The notes under the pieces: model-generated
The model's database searches: none
Told to the model about the DNA's origin: nothing
The model's input: only the letters and a program-made list of their open reading frames with translations
Source of the DNA: Pseudomonadota bacterium
GTDB taxonomy: Bacteria; Pseudomonadota; Alphaproteobacteria; Rhizobiales; Rhizobiaceae
DNA: 64,000 bases
Assembly: GCA_023404095.1 (NCBI GenBank)
Contig: JAEYDD010000071.1
Span: forward strand, 44,447-108,446
Direction of reading: 5' to 3'
In this document: positions 34,550 through 42,315 of the stretch, one piece after another
Layout of the letters: every line of letters begins with the position of its first letter
How positions within the stretch are numbered: the stretch's first letter is position 1
Position numbers and translations under genes: made by a program

Positions 34550-35705
34550 AACGATCCTACTCCTGCTTTCTACCGCGCTGGCCAGCGCACCGGCGCCAGG
34601 AGCTTTCGCTGAGATTCCGGTGAGCGATAACGATGCGCATGAGATGCGCGCCGAGGATGAAGGACATTCCCGAAAGGACATGGAGACGCGGGGTGATCAG
34701 CTCGAAGACCAGACGGTAACAAACTGCAATATCTCCCGGAAGGAGAAGCATCGCCGCCTGTACCGCTCGCCGGCCCAGGCAGTGAAAGAGGACGCCAAGA
34801 ACGTCGAACTGATCAAGCATTATGCGGAAAAACACAATGTCCCGGTCGGGCTTGCGTTGTCGGTAGCGCATGCGGAATCTGGCATCTCGACCTGCTCGGG
34901 TTCGCCAACCGGCGTGAAGGGCGTCATGCAGCTGACCAAGCGAACCGGCAAGGGCATTGGCTTTGATCGCGACATCAACCAGGAGAACATTGAGGGAGGC
35001 GTCAAATACCTCGGCGTTGGCGTCAACAAGTGCGGGACCACCGATTATGCCTGCCTCGCCTCCTGGTACAACGGCTCGACGGCCGCGGAACAGAAGAACT
35101 GGGCCGGGAAGGTCGGTCGAAACCATGCCTGGTTCAATGCCTATGCCGGCGGCTCCAACATCGCGAACGTTTCCTCGCCGTCGTACAAATCCTATGTGGA
35201 CTATGGTTCGGGGGCGACCCGCGGCTCCAACAACGCTGCGGCCGCCGCGGTCGACCGCGCCGGCTCGGTGATCGACGCGAGCACCGCGCGCGTCGCGGAG
35301 GCGGGCCGCCGCATCGACGCGTTGTCGGCCTTGGTGGGGGCGTCCGAAATCTACCAGGATGCCTGGGACGACAACATGCAGGCCCGGGTCGTCAATGCCG
35401 AGCTGCTGAACAACCTTATCACCTCACGCAACCTCTTCAACGAGTTGCTGGAGGCGCGCATGCAGATGAAGCTGTCGAAGACCTCCGAGACCGCGAAAAC
35501 CCTGAAATCCGACACCAAGGTCAATCCCTACAGCTGCGATCCGGTCATCCTCGAAGAGACGAAGGTGTCGAGCAAGCATTGGCCGGACTGCGCCGTGGTC
35601 GTGGCCACCAATGCGGAAACCTCGGTCATGTCCTCCGATGGTACAGACGGAGCGATCGGCAGCAATCTTCTTTCCATCCAGAACGCCGCCAACGCGGCCG
35701 ATTAA
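34542..35705 (+). CDS. VirB5-like protein carrying a lytic transglycosylase domain
   Basis: ATG at 34542 overlaps the virB4 end; product 387 residues with signal peptide ending near AFA-EIPV. Residues ~85-205 form an SLT-like domain (catalytic Glu112 in SVAHAESGIS; GVMQLTKRTGKGIG; ACLASWYNGST). The N-terminal EIPVSDN and residues ~277-330 (NAELLNNLITSRN; MQMKLSKTSETAK; VNPY) match, in order and spacing, the N-terminal DIPVIDN and residues ~184-237 of the next gene product (VirB5-like: TARTINELIGVSN; MQLRLTQQSETAK; VNPF). It looks like a VirB5 paralogue with an inserted murein hydrolase. No other operon gene has this layout. Confidence 0.75.
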   Translation: MRRTILLLLSTALASAPAPGAFAEIPVSDNDAHEMRAEDEGHSRKDMETRGDQLEDQTVTNCNISRKEKHRRLYRSPAQAVKEDAKNVELIKHYAEKHNVPVGLALSVAHAESGISTCSGSPTGVKGVMQLTKRTGKGIGFDRDINQENIEGGVKYLGVGVNKCGTTDYACLASWYNGSTAAEQKNWAGKVGRNHAWFNAYAGGSNIANVSSPSYKSYVDYGSGATRGSNNAAAAAVDRAGSVIDASTARVAEAGRRIDALSALVGASEIYQDAWDDNMQARVVNAELLNNLITSRNLFNELLEARMQMKLSKTSETAKTLKSDTKVNPYSCDPVILEETKVSSKHWPDCAVVVATNAETSVMSSDGTDGAIGSNLLSIQNAANAAD

Positions 35706-35714
35706 GGGGTTCCC

Positions 35715-36431
35715 ATGAACAAGCTGCTCATCGTCTCCGCCGCGCTTGCCATCTCAACGCCGGCGCTCGCCGACATTCCGGTGATCGACAACACCAATCT
35801 CGCCATCGCCAAGAAAAACGCCGAGAATACCGGCGAAATCATGAAGACCAACACCAACATCCTGGAAAAGACCAAGGAGATCCTCGGCGCGCTCTCGGGC
35901 AGCCGTGACGGCACGATGGGGATTTCCTCCACCGGCCTCGGCGGCAACATGTCGGTCTCGGCCGCACCGTCCTTCTCGTCGATCATGAACGGCGGCACGC
36001 TGTCCTTCGGCGGGCTTGGCTCGGATGCGCAGAATATTGCCGCAACGCTGATCAACGGCCTGCAGCTGGTGAAGCAGGTGAAGGCGATCGTCGAAGGCGA
36101 GGACGCCGGTGCGATGAACAACGCTTTCTCCGGCGCGGTCAACACCGTCGCCCTGCTATCGGCACTGACACAGCAATCAACGAAAGGGGTATCGCAGCGC
36201 GAGCAATCGCTTCAGTCGGTCACCGGCCAGATCGGCTCGGCCGAGGACGTAAAGGGCTCGGTCGACGCCAACACCCGCATGCAGCTGGAGACGGCGCGCA
36301 CGATCAACGAGCTGATCGGCGTCTCGAACGGCGCGGTCTCGGCGCTGAACACGGAAATGCAGCTGCGGCTGACCCAGCAGTCGGAGACCGCCAAAATGCT
36401 GCAATACAAAGATGTTAACCCGTTCAAGTGA
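35715..36431 (+). CDS. virB5: VirB5-like minor pilin
   Basis: The 238-residue exported protein has a signal peptide (LLIVSAALAISTPALA-DIPV), long helices with Asn/Thr/Gln-rich repeats, and the C-terminal block LETARTINELIGVSN...MQLRLTQQSETAKMLQ, VNPF seen in VirB5/TrbJ proteins. It should sit at the pilus tip or act as an adhesin. It shares its two ends with the preceding SLT protein. Ribosome site AGGGG before ATG. Confidence 0.85.
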   Translation: MNKLLIVSAALAISTPALADIPVIDNTNLAIAKKNAENTGEIMKTNTNILEKTKEILGALSGSRDGTMGISSTGLGGNMSVSAAPSFSSIMNGGTLSFGGLGSDAQNIAATLINGLQLVKQVKAIVEGEDAGAMNNAFSGAVNTVALLSALTQQSTKGVSQREQSLQSVTGQIGSAEDVKGSVDANTRMQLETARTINELIGVSNGAVSALNTEMQLRLTQQSETAKMLQYKDVNPFK

Positions 36432-36437
36432 GGCCGC

Positions 36438-36611
36438 ATGCGATCGTTCGTTGCCATTATGCTTTCCTGCCTTGCGCTGCTCAGCGGTTGCCAGACCAAA
36501 GGCGAGAAGAAGGCCCCATGCCCGCCGATGGCAAGCTATGCGGAGGCTGATGACATGTGCGGTCCAGCGATGCTGGTCAACGACGTCTTCGCGCCAATCC
36601 TGAAGGAATGA
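36438..36611 (+). CDS. VirB7-like/entry-exclusion-type small lipoprotein
   Basis: The 57-residue product (MRSFVAIMLSCLALLSGCQT) has a clear lipobox LLSGC with Cys18 and a short mature part holding further Cys residues (KAPCPP, DDMCGP). It lies 6 bases after virB5 and ends 4 bases before virB6, the place of virB7 in many operons, or of TrwH/Eex-like lipoproteins. VirB7 would be lipidated and bind VirB9 at the outer membrane. Confidence 0.75.
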   Translation: MRSFVAIMLSCLALLSGCQTKGEKKAPCPPMASYAEADDMCGPAMLVNDVFAPILKE

Positions 36612-36615
36612 GTGA

Positions 36616-37635
36616 ATGACGGCGACCACGATCATATCGGACATATTTTCCAAGCTCGACGCCATCGGAGAGACGTTTATTCGGAATGCCTACGAGGGTC
36701 TTTCGTTGCAGGTTAATGTCCTGTTCGGGTCGATGCTCACTCTCTATGTCATTTGGTGGGGCTATATGATCCTCGCCGGCCGCGACGCCTTCTCCGTGCC
36801 GGAAGCGGCCTGGCGGCTCAGCCGCGCGTTCTTCATCTATTATATGGCGACCAACTGGGGACCGTTCTCGGCCACGCTCTATACGTTGGTGCAATCCGTG
36901 CCGAACCTGATCTCCGACACGATCATCGAGTCGATCGCCGGTTCCGGCGGCATCCTTAACGGCGGGACCGACGACACGACCGGCGTGGTGAAGATCCTCG
37001 ATGCCGTGTTCGAGACGGCCGGCAAGGTCTATGAGCAGGTCGCGACTGGCACCTTCGAGTATGTCGGCGCGCTGATCGGCGCAGTGGTCTTTGTCGTCGC
37101 AATGATCTTCATCGCCGTCGCTGCGGCCGCGATCCTCGCGGCCAAGCTGATGCTGTTCATCACGCTGGCGCTCGCGCCGGTGTTCATCATCCTGGCGCTT
37201 TATCGCTGGACCTTCCGCTTCACGGACGGCTGGCTGCTGCTGATGGTCAACCTGATGGTGACTCAGACGTTGATGATGGCGTTCCTCGCCTTCCTCTATC
37301 AGCTTATCGAGCTCGCCATCAACACGGCCCACAATACGGCGACGGAAAGCAAGCTGTCCTATGTCGCACCGTTCGTTATCGTCTGCCTGCTGGGGATCGT
37401 GGTGTTTCGCTTCATTCCGCCGTTCGCGGCGGCCATCACCGGTGGTGGCGCGTCGGGGCAAGGAGACTCGGCGATCGTTGCTGGTCACGAAACGATACTT
37501 CGTGCCCGACGACAATATGCAGGGCGCGCGCGCATCCTCCGGCGGGGACTTCACAGCCGCCGCACCTCCGCAGAGGTGATGCGCGCCCGAGCAAGAGCAA
37601 TTCAGAAAGAGACAGAAAAGAACGGGCGCTATTAG
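36616..37635 (+). CDS. virB6: VirB6-like polytopic inner-membrane protein
   Basis: The 339-residue TrbL/VirB6 family protein has at least six membrane segments (SLQVNVLFGSMLTLYVIWWG; LIGAVVFVVAMIFIAVAAAA; KLMLFITLALAPVFIILALY; WLLLMVNLMVTQTLMMAFLA; PFVIVCLLGIVVFRFIPPFA) and the central conserved W-rich loop. It forms part of the inner-membrane translocation route for the DNA strand. The C-terminal basic tail is cytoplasmic. Confidence 0.9.
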   Translation: MTATTIISDIFSKLDAIGETFIRNAYEGLSLQVNVLFGSMLTLYVIWWGYMILAGRDAFSVPEAAWRLSRAFFIYYMATNWGPFSATLYTLVQSVPNLISDTIIESIAGSGGILNGGTDDTTGVVKILDAVFETAGKVYEQVATGTFEYVGALIGAVVFVVAMIFIAVAAAAILAAKLMLFITLALAPVFIILALYRWTFRFTDGWLLLMVNLMVTQTLMMAFLAFLYQLIELAINTAHNTATESKLSYVAPFVIVCLLGIVVFRFIPPFAAAITGGGASGQGDSAIVAGHETILRARRQYAGRARILRRGLHSRRTSAEVMRARARAIQKETEKNGRY

Positions 37636-37679
37636 CGGACCGGTTGTCCGAAGCCGACTGACAAGAAAGGATAGAAGCG

Positions 37680-37874
37680 ATGTACAGGTGGGATGAAGAC
37701 CGAAGGCGCTATGCAGCAATTGACGGACAAAATCGCGTAAATGCAGAGATTGCCGCCAGGGCAACAAATGTCGAAGGCCTTTCGCCGAATGTTGCATCGA
37801 TCTCTACAAAACGCTGGCAGGTTATGTGCATGGCTTCACCGGACTGCTTGGCTACTGAACGGAGAGCTTCATGA
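37680..37874 (+). CDS. hypothetical protein in the T4SS operon
   Basis: ATG at 37680 after AAGAAAGG gives 64 residues (MYRWDEDRRRYAAIDGQNRV...). The stop overlaps the next ATG (ATGA), hinting at coupling. No motif or membrane segment is seen. Another frame in the same stretch ends LYKTLAGYVHGFTGLLGY, so a frameshifted gene is an alternative. Low confidence as a real protein. Confidence 0.35.
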   Translation: MYRWDEDRRRYAAIDGQNRVNAEIAARATNVEGLSPNVASISTKRWQVMCMASPDCLATERRAS

Positions 37875-38245
37875 TGAAGAAACGCATCTTGTCAACGATT
37901 GCCCTCCTGGCCCTGCTTCCCACCGCGGCATGGTCGCATTCGCCCAGCCCGATCCTCCCTTTGATCACCGGCGCCTATGCACCGGCCGAAGCCGGCTGCG
38001 AAGCTGCAGCGGCTGCGTTTATCTACATCGAGGACAAGGGCATCGGCGCGAACAAAACCGCCAGCAAAGTTCTGTCCGTTAAACAGGAGGGCACTTCGTA
38101 TGTTCTCGATGTCGTCTGGATCGAAGCCGGCGCTGAAGAAGCGGAAGGAGACCCCGACACGGTCCAGATCGACGTTGAGAACGAGCGTTCGTTCTTCTTT
38201 TCAAGTACGGCTTCGGAAAAGACCCTGATGACATGGTGCGACTAG
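37871..38245 (+). CDS. exported hypothetical protein in the T4SS operon
   Basis: The 124-residue product has a clear signal peptide (KKRILSTIALLALLPTAAWS) and a small periplasmic domain (AEAGCEAAAAAFIYIEDKGI; SYVLDVVWIEAGAEEAEGDP; SFFFSSTASEKTLMTWC) with two Cys that could pair. It lies between virB6 and virB8 and is probably a T4SS accessory. I recognise no family. Confidence 0.65.
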   Translation: MMKKRILSTIALLALLPTAAWSHSPSPILPLITGAYAPAEAGCEAAAAAFIYIEDKGIGANKTASKVLSVKQEGTSYVLDVVWIEAGAEEAEGDPDTVQIDVENERSFFFSSTASEKTLMTWCD

Positions 38246-38400
38246 AATCCGAGTTGCGGCACTCAGGGGCACACGGCTCCTAGCAACCCAGATAGCCGCC
38301 CTTCGACGGCACCGATCTGATCGGTCGAGTTGGCCATACGACCTGATGAAAATCCGTCTTGGCCGGCGGCGTATCGGATACAAAAACAAGCAGCGCAGAA

Positions 38401-39120
38401 ATGACCGAAGACACGAACGACGCGATTCCTAATGATTTGGCCGCCTACTGGAAAGCGGGTGCCTCCTGGGAGATCGAGCTCTACCGCAAGGAGCGTCACT
38501 CGCGGAGGATCGCCTGGACTGTCGCAACGGTCGCCTTTGTCTCCACAATGCTCAGCCTCTCTGCTCTCAATCTCCTCGTACCCCTGAAGCAGTTCGAAGC
38601 AGTGGTGGTCATCGCCGACAAGACGACCGGCTTCGTGGAGGTTGCCCGCTCCCTGCACGAAAGCAAGCTTTCGGAAAACGAAGCCATCAAGACGGCGAAC
38701 ATCGTGCGCTACATCCGGGCGCGCGAAACCTACGACCCTCGGGCGCTGAAGGACAATTACGACCTTGCCCAGCTTTATTCGACCGGGCAGGCGGCGGCGG
38801 ATCTCCGCCATGATTTCGAGCCGTCGAATCCACGCTCGAAAGACAAGGTTCTTGGACGCAACGCGCGCATCGCGACCACCATCAAGTCGGTCTCATTCCT
38901 CAATTCGTCCACGGCAACCGTGCGCTTTTCGACCGAGACACGGCGCGACAGCACCCTGCAGCGCGAGCATTGGGTCTCGGTGGTTCGCTTCCGCTACACG
39001 ACAGCGCCGCTGAAGAACGAGTATCGTTTCGACAATCCGCTCGGCTTCCAGGTTGTGGAGTACCGGCGCGACCAGGAAACGCTGCCTGAAGTTCTCCCGG
39101 CGGACAAGGCGGCGCGCTGA
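38401..39120 (+). CDS. virB8: VirB8-like inner-membrane assembly protein
   Basis: ATG at 38401 gives 239 residues; a TTG at 38359 is the longer choice. One membrane helix (WTVATVAFVSTMLSLSALNL) is followed by a periplasmic NTF2-like VirB8 domain (IKTANIVRYIRARETYD; YDLAQLYSTG; EHWVSVVRFRY; NPLGFQVVEYRRD). It is a nucleation factor for the T4SS core. It is adjacent to virB9 with a 1-base overlap. Confidence 0.92.
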   Translation: MTEDTNDAIPNDLAAYWKAGASWEIELYRKERHSRRIAWTVATVAFVSTMLSLSALNLLVPLKQFEAVVVIADKTTGFVEVARSLHESKLSENEAIKTANIVRYIRARETYDPRALKDNYDLAQLYSTGQAAADLRHDFEPSNPRSKDKVLGRNARIATTIKSVSFLNSSTATVRFSTETRRDSTLQREHWVSVVRFRYTTAPLKNEYRFDNPLGFQVVEYRRDQETLPEVLPADKAAR

Positions 39121-39899
39121 TGCTAAAATCGCTCCCTTCCTTTGCTGCGTTGTTTATCCTTTCCCTCGCGAGCGCAGTCGCGGCCGCCGATCCTCGCATC
39201 CGCTACATCACCTTCAACAACAATACCGTCGTGACCGTGCCGGCCGGCCTGGGTGTTTCGACGATGATCCAGTTGGGCAGTTCGGAGACGATCGAAACAA
39301 TTTCGGCTGGCGATACGGCCAGTTGGTCGATCGTTCCGAAGAAGGGCTCCGGCATTCTCTTTGTGAAGCCGATACGCGAAAACGCCGAGACGAACCTCAA
39401 TATCGTCACCAACCAGCGTGTCTACGCCCTGCTGTTGAAAGGGTCGGCCGCCGAAGACCTACACGCGGCTTTCCAGGTGCGGTTCAAGTATTCCGACGAG
39501 GACGTCAATGCCCGGATGCTTGCCACAGCGCAAGAAGGCATCCGGGATCCTCTCCTCAAGGCTCTCGATCCGACCCGCCTGAACTACGACTACGTGTTCC
39601 GGGGCGATACCAGCCTGAAGCCGCGCGTCGCCTTCGACGACGGCACACAGATGTATCTGGAATTCCCAAACGAAATTCCCGCCATTTTCGTGGTCGAAGG
39701 CAAGCGTCAAGAGTCCCTCGTCAACCTTCGGACCCAGGGAAAGTACGTCGTCGTCGACAAGATCGCCGCGCAGTTTACGCTTCGCGCCGGCGACAAATGG
39801 CTTTGCCTATATAATCGGCAGGCGAATCGCCAATCCTTCGATCTCATCGAGGACGCCTATGGCCCAAAGCGCCTCAACCGCAGAGAGGACCGCCGTTGA
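39120..39899 (+). CDS. virB9: VirB9-like outer-membrane core component
   Basis: The 259-residue exported protein (signal peptide ending SAVAAADP) begins DPRIRYITFNNNTVVTVPAG and has the VirB9/CagX beta-rich domains (WSIVPKKGSGILFVKPIREN; LNYDYVFRGDTSLKPRVAFD; IPAIFVVEGKRQESLVNLRT; YNRQANRQSFDLIED). It forms the outer-membrane ring with VirB7 and VirB10. Its TGA overlaps the virB10 ATG by one base. Confidence 0.93.
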   Translation: MLKSLPSFAALFILSLASAVAAADPRIRYITFNNNTVVTVPAGLGVSTMIQLGSSETIETISAGDTASWSIVPKKGSGILFVKPIRENAETNLNIVTNQRVYALLLKGSAAEDLHAAFQVRFKYSDEDVNARMLATAQEGIRDPLLKALDPTRLNYDYVFRGDTSLKPRVAFDDGTQMYLEFPNEIPAIFVVEGKRQESLVNLRTQGKYVVVDKIAAQFTLRAGDKWLCLYNRQANRQSFDLIEDAYGPKRLNRREDRR

Positions 39900-41320
39900 T
39901 GGGAAAGATCGACTTCGAACACCTTGATGGGCAGAGCAGCGTCGCGAGTGATCGCAACGGCCGCCTCGGCAAGCTCGCCCTTCCTCTGCTCCTCGTCGCG
40001 GCCACTAGTGTCCTTGCCTATGTGAACTGGCCGACCGGGCCGCAGACCTCGAACCTGGCTGAGGGCGCCGGAGAGACCTTCGAGACCTCAAATAGCAGCA
40101 TACGGAATTTCCCTGACGAGCCGGTAAAGCAGGCGGCCGACCCGAACCTGGTGCAGATCCCGGTGGAAGCGAAAAAGCCATCCGACGCCGGCACCGTCAA
40201 CGTCACGGTCAATCAGGGCGATGATCTGGAAAAGCTGCGTCTCATTGAGGAGGCGCGTCGCCGGGCCGAGGAAGAGCGGCGGCACATGGAAGAGGCCCGC
40301 CGGCGCGCCGACGAAGAGGCCCGACTCGCCGAACTGGAGGCTAGGCGCCAGGAGGAAGAGGAAAAGGCACGTTGGGAGCGGCTGCGCTCGGACCAGATCA
40401 TCGTCGACGGCAACAGCCACGAAAGCCCTGCCGGCGGAGAGCAATCAGTGACGATCGCCGAGGACGGCCAGTTGGTCGCAGTTCCCGGCGCTGAAAGCGA
40501 CCCAAACAAGGCGTTCCTGGCCCAGTCGGAAAAGCAGGCCGCCGGCATCGTCAAGGCGACGCGTTTTGACCGTACCGACGCGCTTGTCCCCCAGGGCACG
40601 ATGATCCGAGGGTTTCTGGAAACGGCCATCAATACCGACCTTCCTGGCATGGTGCGCGCCGTCGTGCGCGAGGATGTTCGCTCGCTCGATGGCGCTCGCA
40701 TCCTGATCCCGAAAGGATCCCGCCTTGTTGGGGAATATAAGTCCGGCTTGGCGCGCGGCCAGAAGCGCATCTTCATCGTCTGGTCGCGGCTCTTTCGGTC
40801 GGACGGCCTCTCCGTCGAAATCGCCTCTCCGGGTGCGGATCGCCTTGGTCGCGCCGGGCTTCCAGGAAAGATCGACACGCATTTCTGGGAGCGTTTCGGT
40901 TCCGCGGTCATGCTGTCGGTGATCGGCGGCGCTGCAGAATTCGTCGCTGCGCTGAGCGAAAGGGCAGCAGAGGCCACTCGCTCCGTCTCCACGGTCGATC
41001 CGACTACAGGCGCTGTCACGACGATTACGACCGAGCCGAACCGAAGGGCCAGCGAAGCGCGTTCAATCGCCGCGGAAAAGTCGTCGGCCATTCTCCAGGG
41101 CATCGCCAATGAGGCCTTCAAGGACAGCGCGACGATCCCGCCGACCATCCGTGTCGCGCAAGGGGAAGCGATCATTGTATATCTGCGGCGCGATCTCGAT
41201 TTCTCGGATTTCTATGCCGATCCGCTCCGCGAAGAGCTGACGCGGCTACGACATGGCGGGGAAATCCGACGCAGCGTCGATCCGACCCCCAATTTTCCGA
41301 TCGCTCCGGTCGAAAAATGA
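39899..41320 (+). CDS. virB10: VirB10-like channel protein
   Basis: ATG at 39899 gives 473 residues. One membrane helix near the N-terminus (LALPLLLVAATSVLAYVNWP) leads to a long charged coiled coil (residues ~110-165, repeats of EEARRRAEEER type), then the TrbI/VirB10 beta-barrel domain (GTMIRGFLETAINTDLPGMV; ILIPKGSRLVGEYKSG; IPPTIRVAQGEAIIVYLRRD). It spans the envelope and transmits ATP energy to the outer pore. The stop overlaps virB11. Confidence 0.94.
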   Translation: MGKIDFEHLDGQSSVASDRNGRLGKLALPLLLVAATSVLAYVNWPTGPQTSNLAEGAGETFETSNSSIRNFPDEPVKQAADPNLVQIPVEAKKPSDAGTVNVTVNQGDDLEKLRLIEEARRRAEEERRHMEEARRRADEEARLAELEARRQEEEEKARWERLRSDQIIVDGNSHESPAGGEQSVTIAEDGQLVAVPGAESDPNKAFLAQSEKQAAGIVKATRFDRTDALVPQGTMIRGFLETAINTDLPGMVRAVVREDVRSLDGARILIPKGSRLVGEYKSGLARGQKRIFIVWSRLFRSDGLSVEIASPGADRLGRAGLPGKIDTHFWERFGSAVMLSVIGGAAEFVAALSERAAEATRSVSTVDPTTGAVTTITTEPNRRASEARSIAAEKSSAILQGIANEAFKDSATIPPTIRVAQGEAIIVYLRRDLDFSDFYADPLREELTRLRHGGEIRRSVDPTPNFPIAPVEK

Positions 41321-42315
41321 GTTCCTTCCCGTTTCTCACCAAAGCACTGGAGCGGCTGGGGCCTTATCTCTCGGATCAGAGAGTCTCCGAGATTTCCCTC
41401 AACCGTCCCGGCGAACTTTTCGTCGAGCGCCTCGGTACCGCCCGCATGGAGCGCATCGTCGACGAGCAGTTTACCGCTGAGTGGGTGCGGGCCTTGAGCG
41501 AACGGGTTGCTGGCTCCACCAGCCAAGTCGTCAATGAAGAGCACCCCATCCTGTCAGCATGGCTTCCGACAGGAGAACGCTTCCAGTGCGTTCTGCCCCC
41601 GGCCGCGCCAGACGGCGGTGCGATTTCCATTCGCAAGCAGGTCATTCATGACATCGGTCTGGATGTCTATAAGAGCCGTGGTGCGTTCGAGCACACCAAA
41701 GTCGGGCGGCATCTCAATTTTTCGGCAGTCGAGGAGGAGCTCGCCGCTATGATGCAGGCCGGCGTCGACGCGATGCAAGTTCTTCGCACAGCAGTGCGCT
41801 CACGTATCTCGATCGCCGTCTCCGGCGGCACCTCGACAGGCAAGACTACCTTTCTGAATGCGCTCTTGAAGGAAGTGCCGGAGGACGAGCGCATCGTCAC
41901 CATCGAGGACACCCGCGAACTGAAGCCGGTTACCCCTAACACGGTAGCGCTGCTTGCCTCGAAGGGTGACCAGGGCCGCGCCAAGGTTACGGCGCAGGCC
42001 CTGCTCGAAGCGTCCCTGCGCATGCGCCCGGACCGGATAATGTTGGGTGAACTCCGCGGCGCCGAAGCATTTTCCTTCCTCCAGGGGATCAACACCGGCC
42101 ATCCAGGCTCCCTGACCACGGTTCACGCCAATTCGGCCCGATCGGCCTATGAGCGCCTTGCGCTTATGGTGATGCAGGGCGGCATTGCGCTCGCGAAGCA
42201 GGAGACCATCGACTATCTGAAAGACCTCATTCCCCTCGTCGTGCAACTTGCCCGCCTGCCGGATGGACGGCGCGTTGTCTCGGAGATCGTCTTCACGAAG
42301 GCAGACAGGCTTTGA
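41317..42315 (+). CDS. virB11: VirB11 ATPase
   Basis: The 332-residue ATPase overlaps virB10 (ATGA). Motifs: Walker A AVSGGTSTGKTTFLNALL, Asp box ERIVTIEDTRELK, Walker B MRPDRIMLGELRGAEAFSFL, His box GHPGSLTTVHANS. VirB11 hexamers switch the system between pilus assembly and DNA transfer. Length is typical. A start of the next gene (TTG 42312) lies within its end. Confidence 0.95.
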   Translation: MSSFPFLTKALERLGPYLSDQRVSEISLNRPGELFVERLGTARMERIVDEQFTAEWVRALSERVAGSTSQVVNEEHPILSAWLPTGERFQCVLPPAAPDGGAISIRKQVIHDIGLDVYKSRGAFEHTKVGRHLNFSAVEEELAAMMQAGVDAMQVLRTAVRSRISIAVSGGTSTGKTTFLNALLKEVPEDERIVTIEDTRELKPVTPNTVALLASKGDQGRAKVTAQALLEASLRMRPDRIMLGELRGAEAFSFLQGINTGHPGSLTTVHANSARSAYERLALMVMQGGIALAKQETIDYLKDLIPLVVQLARLPDGRRVVSEIVFTKADRL

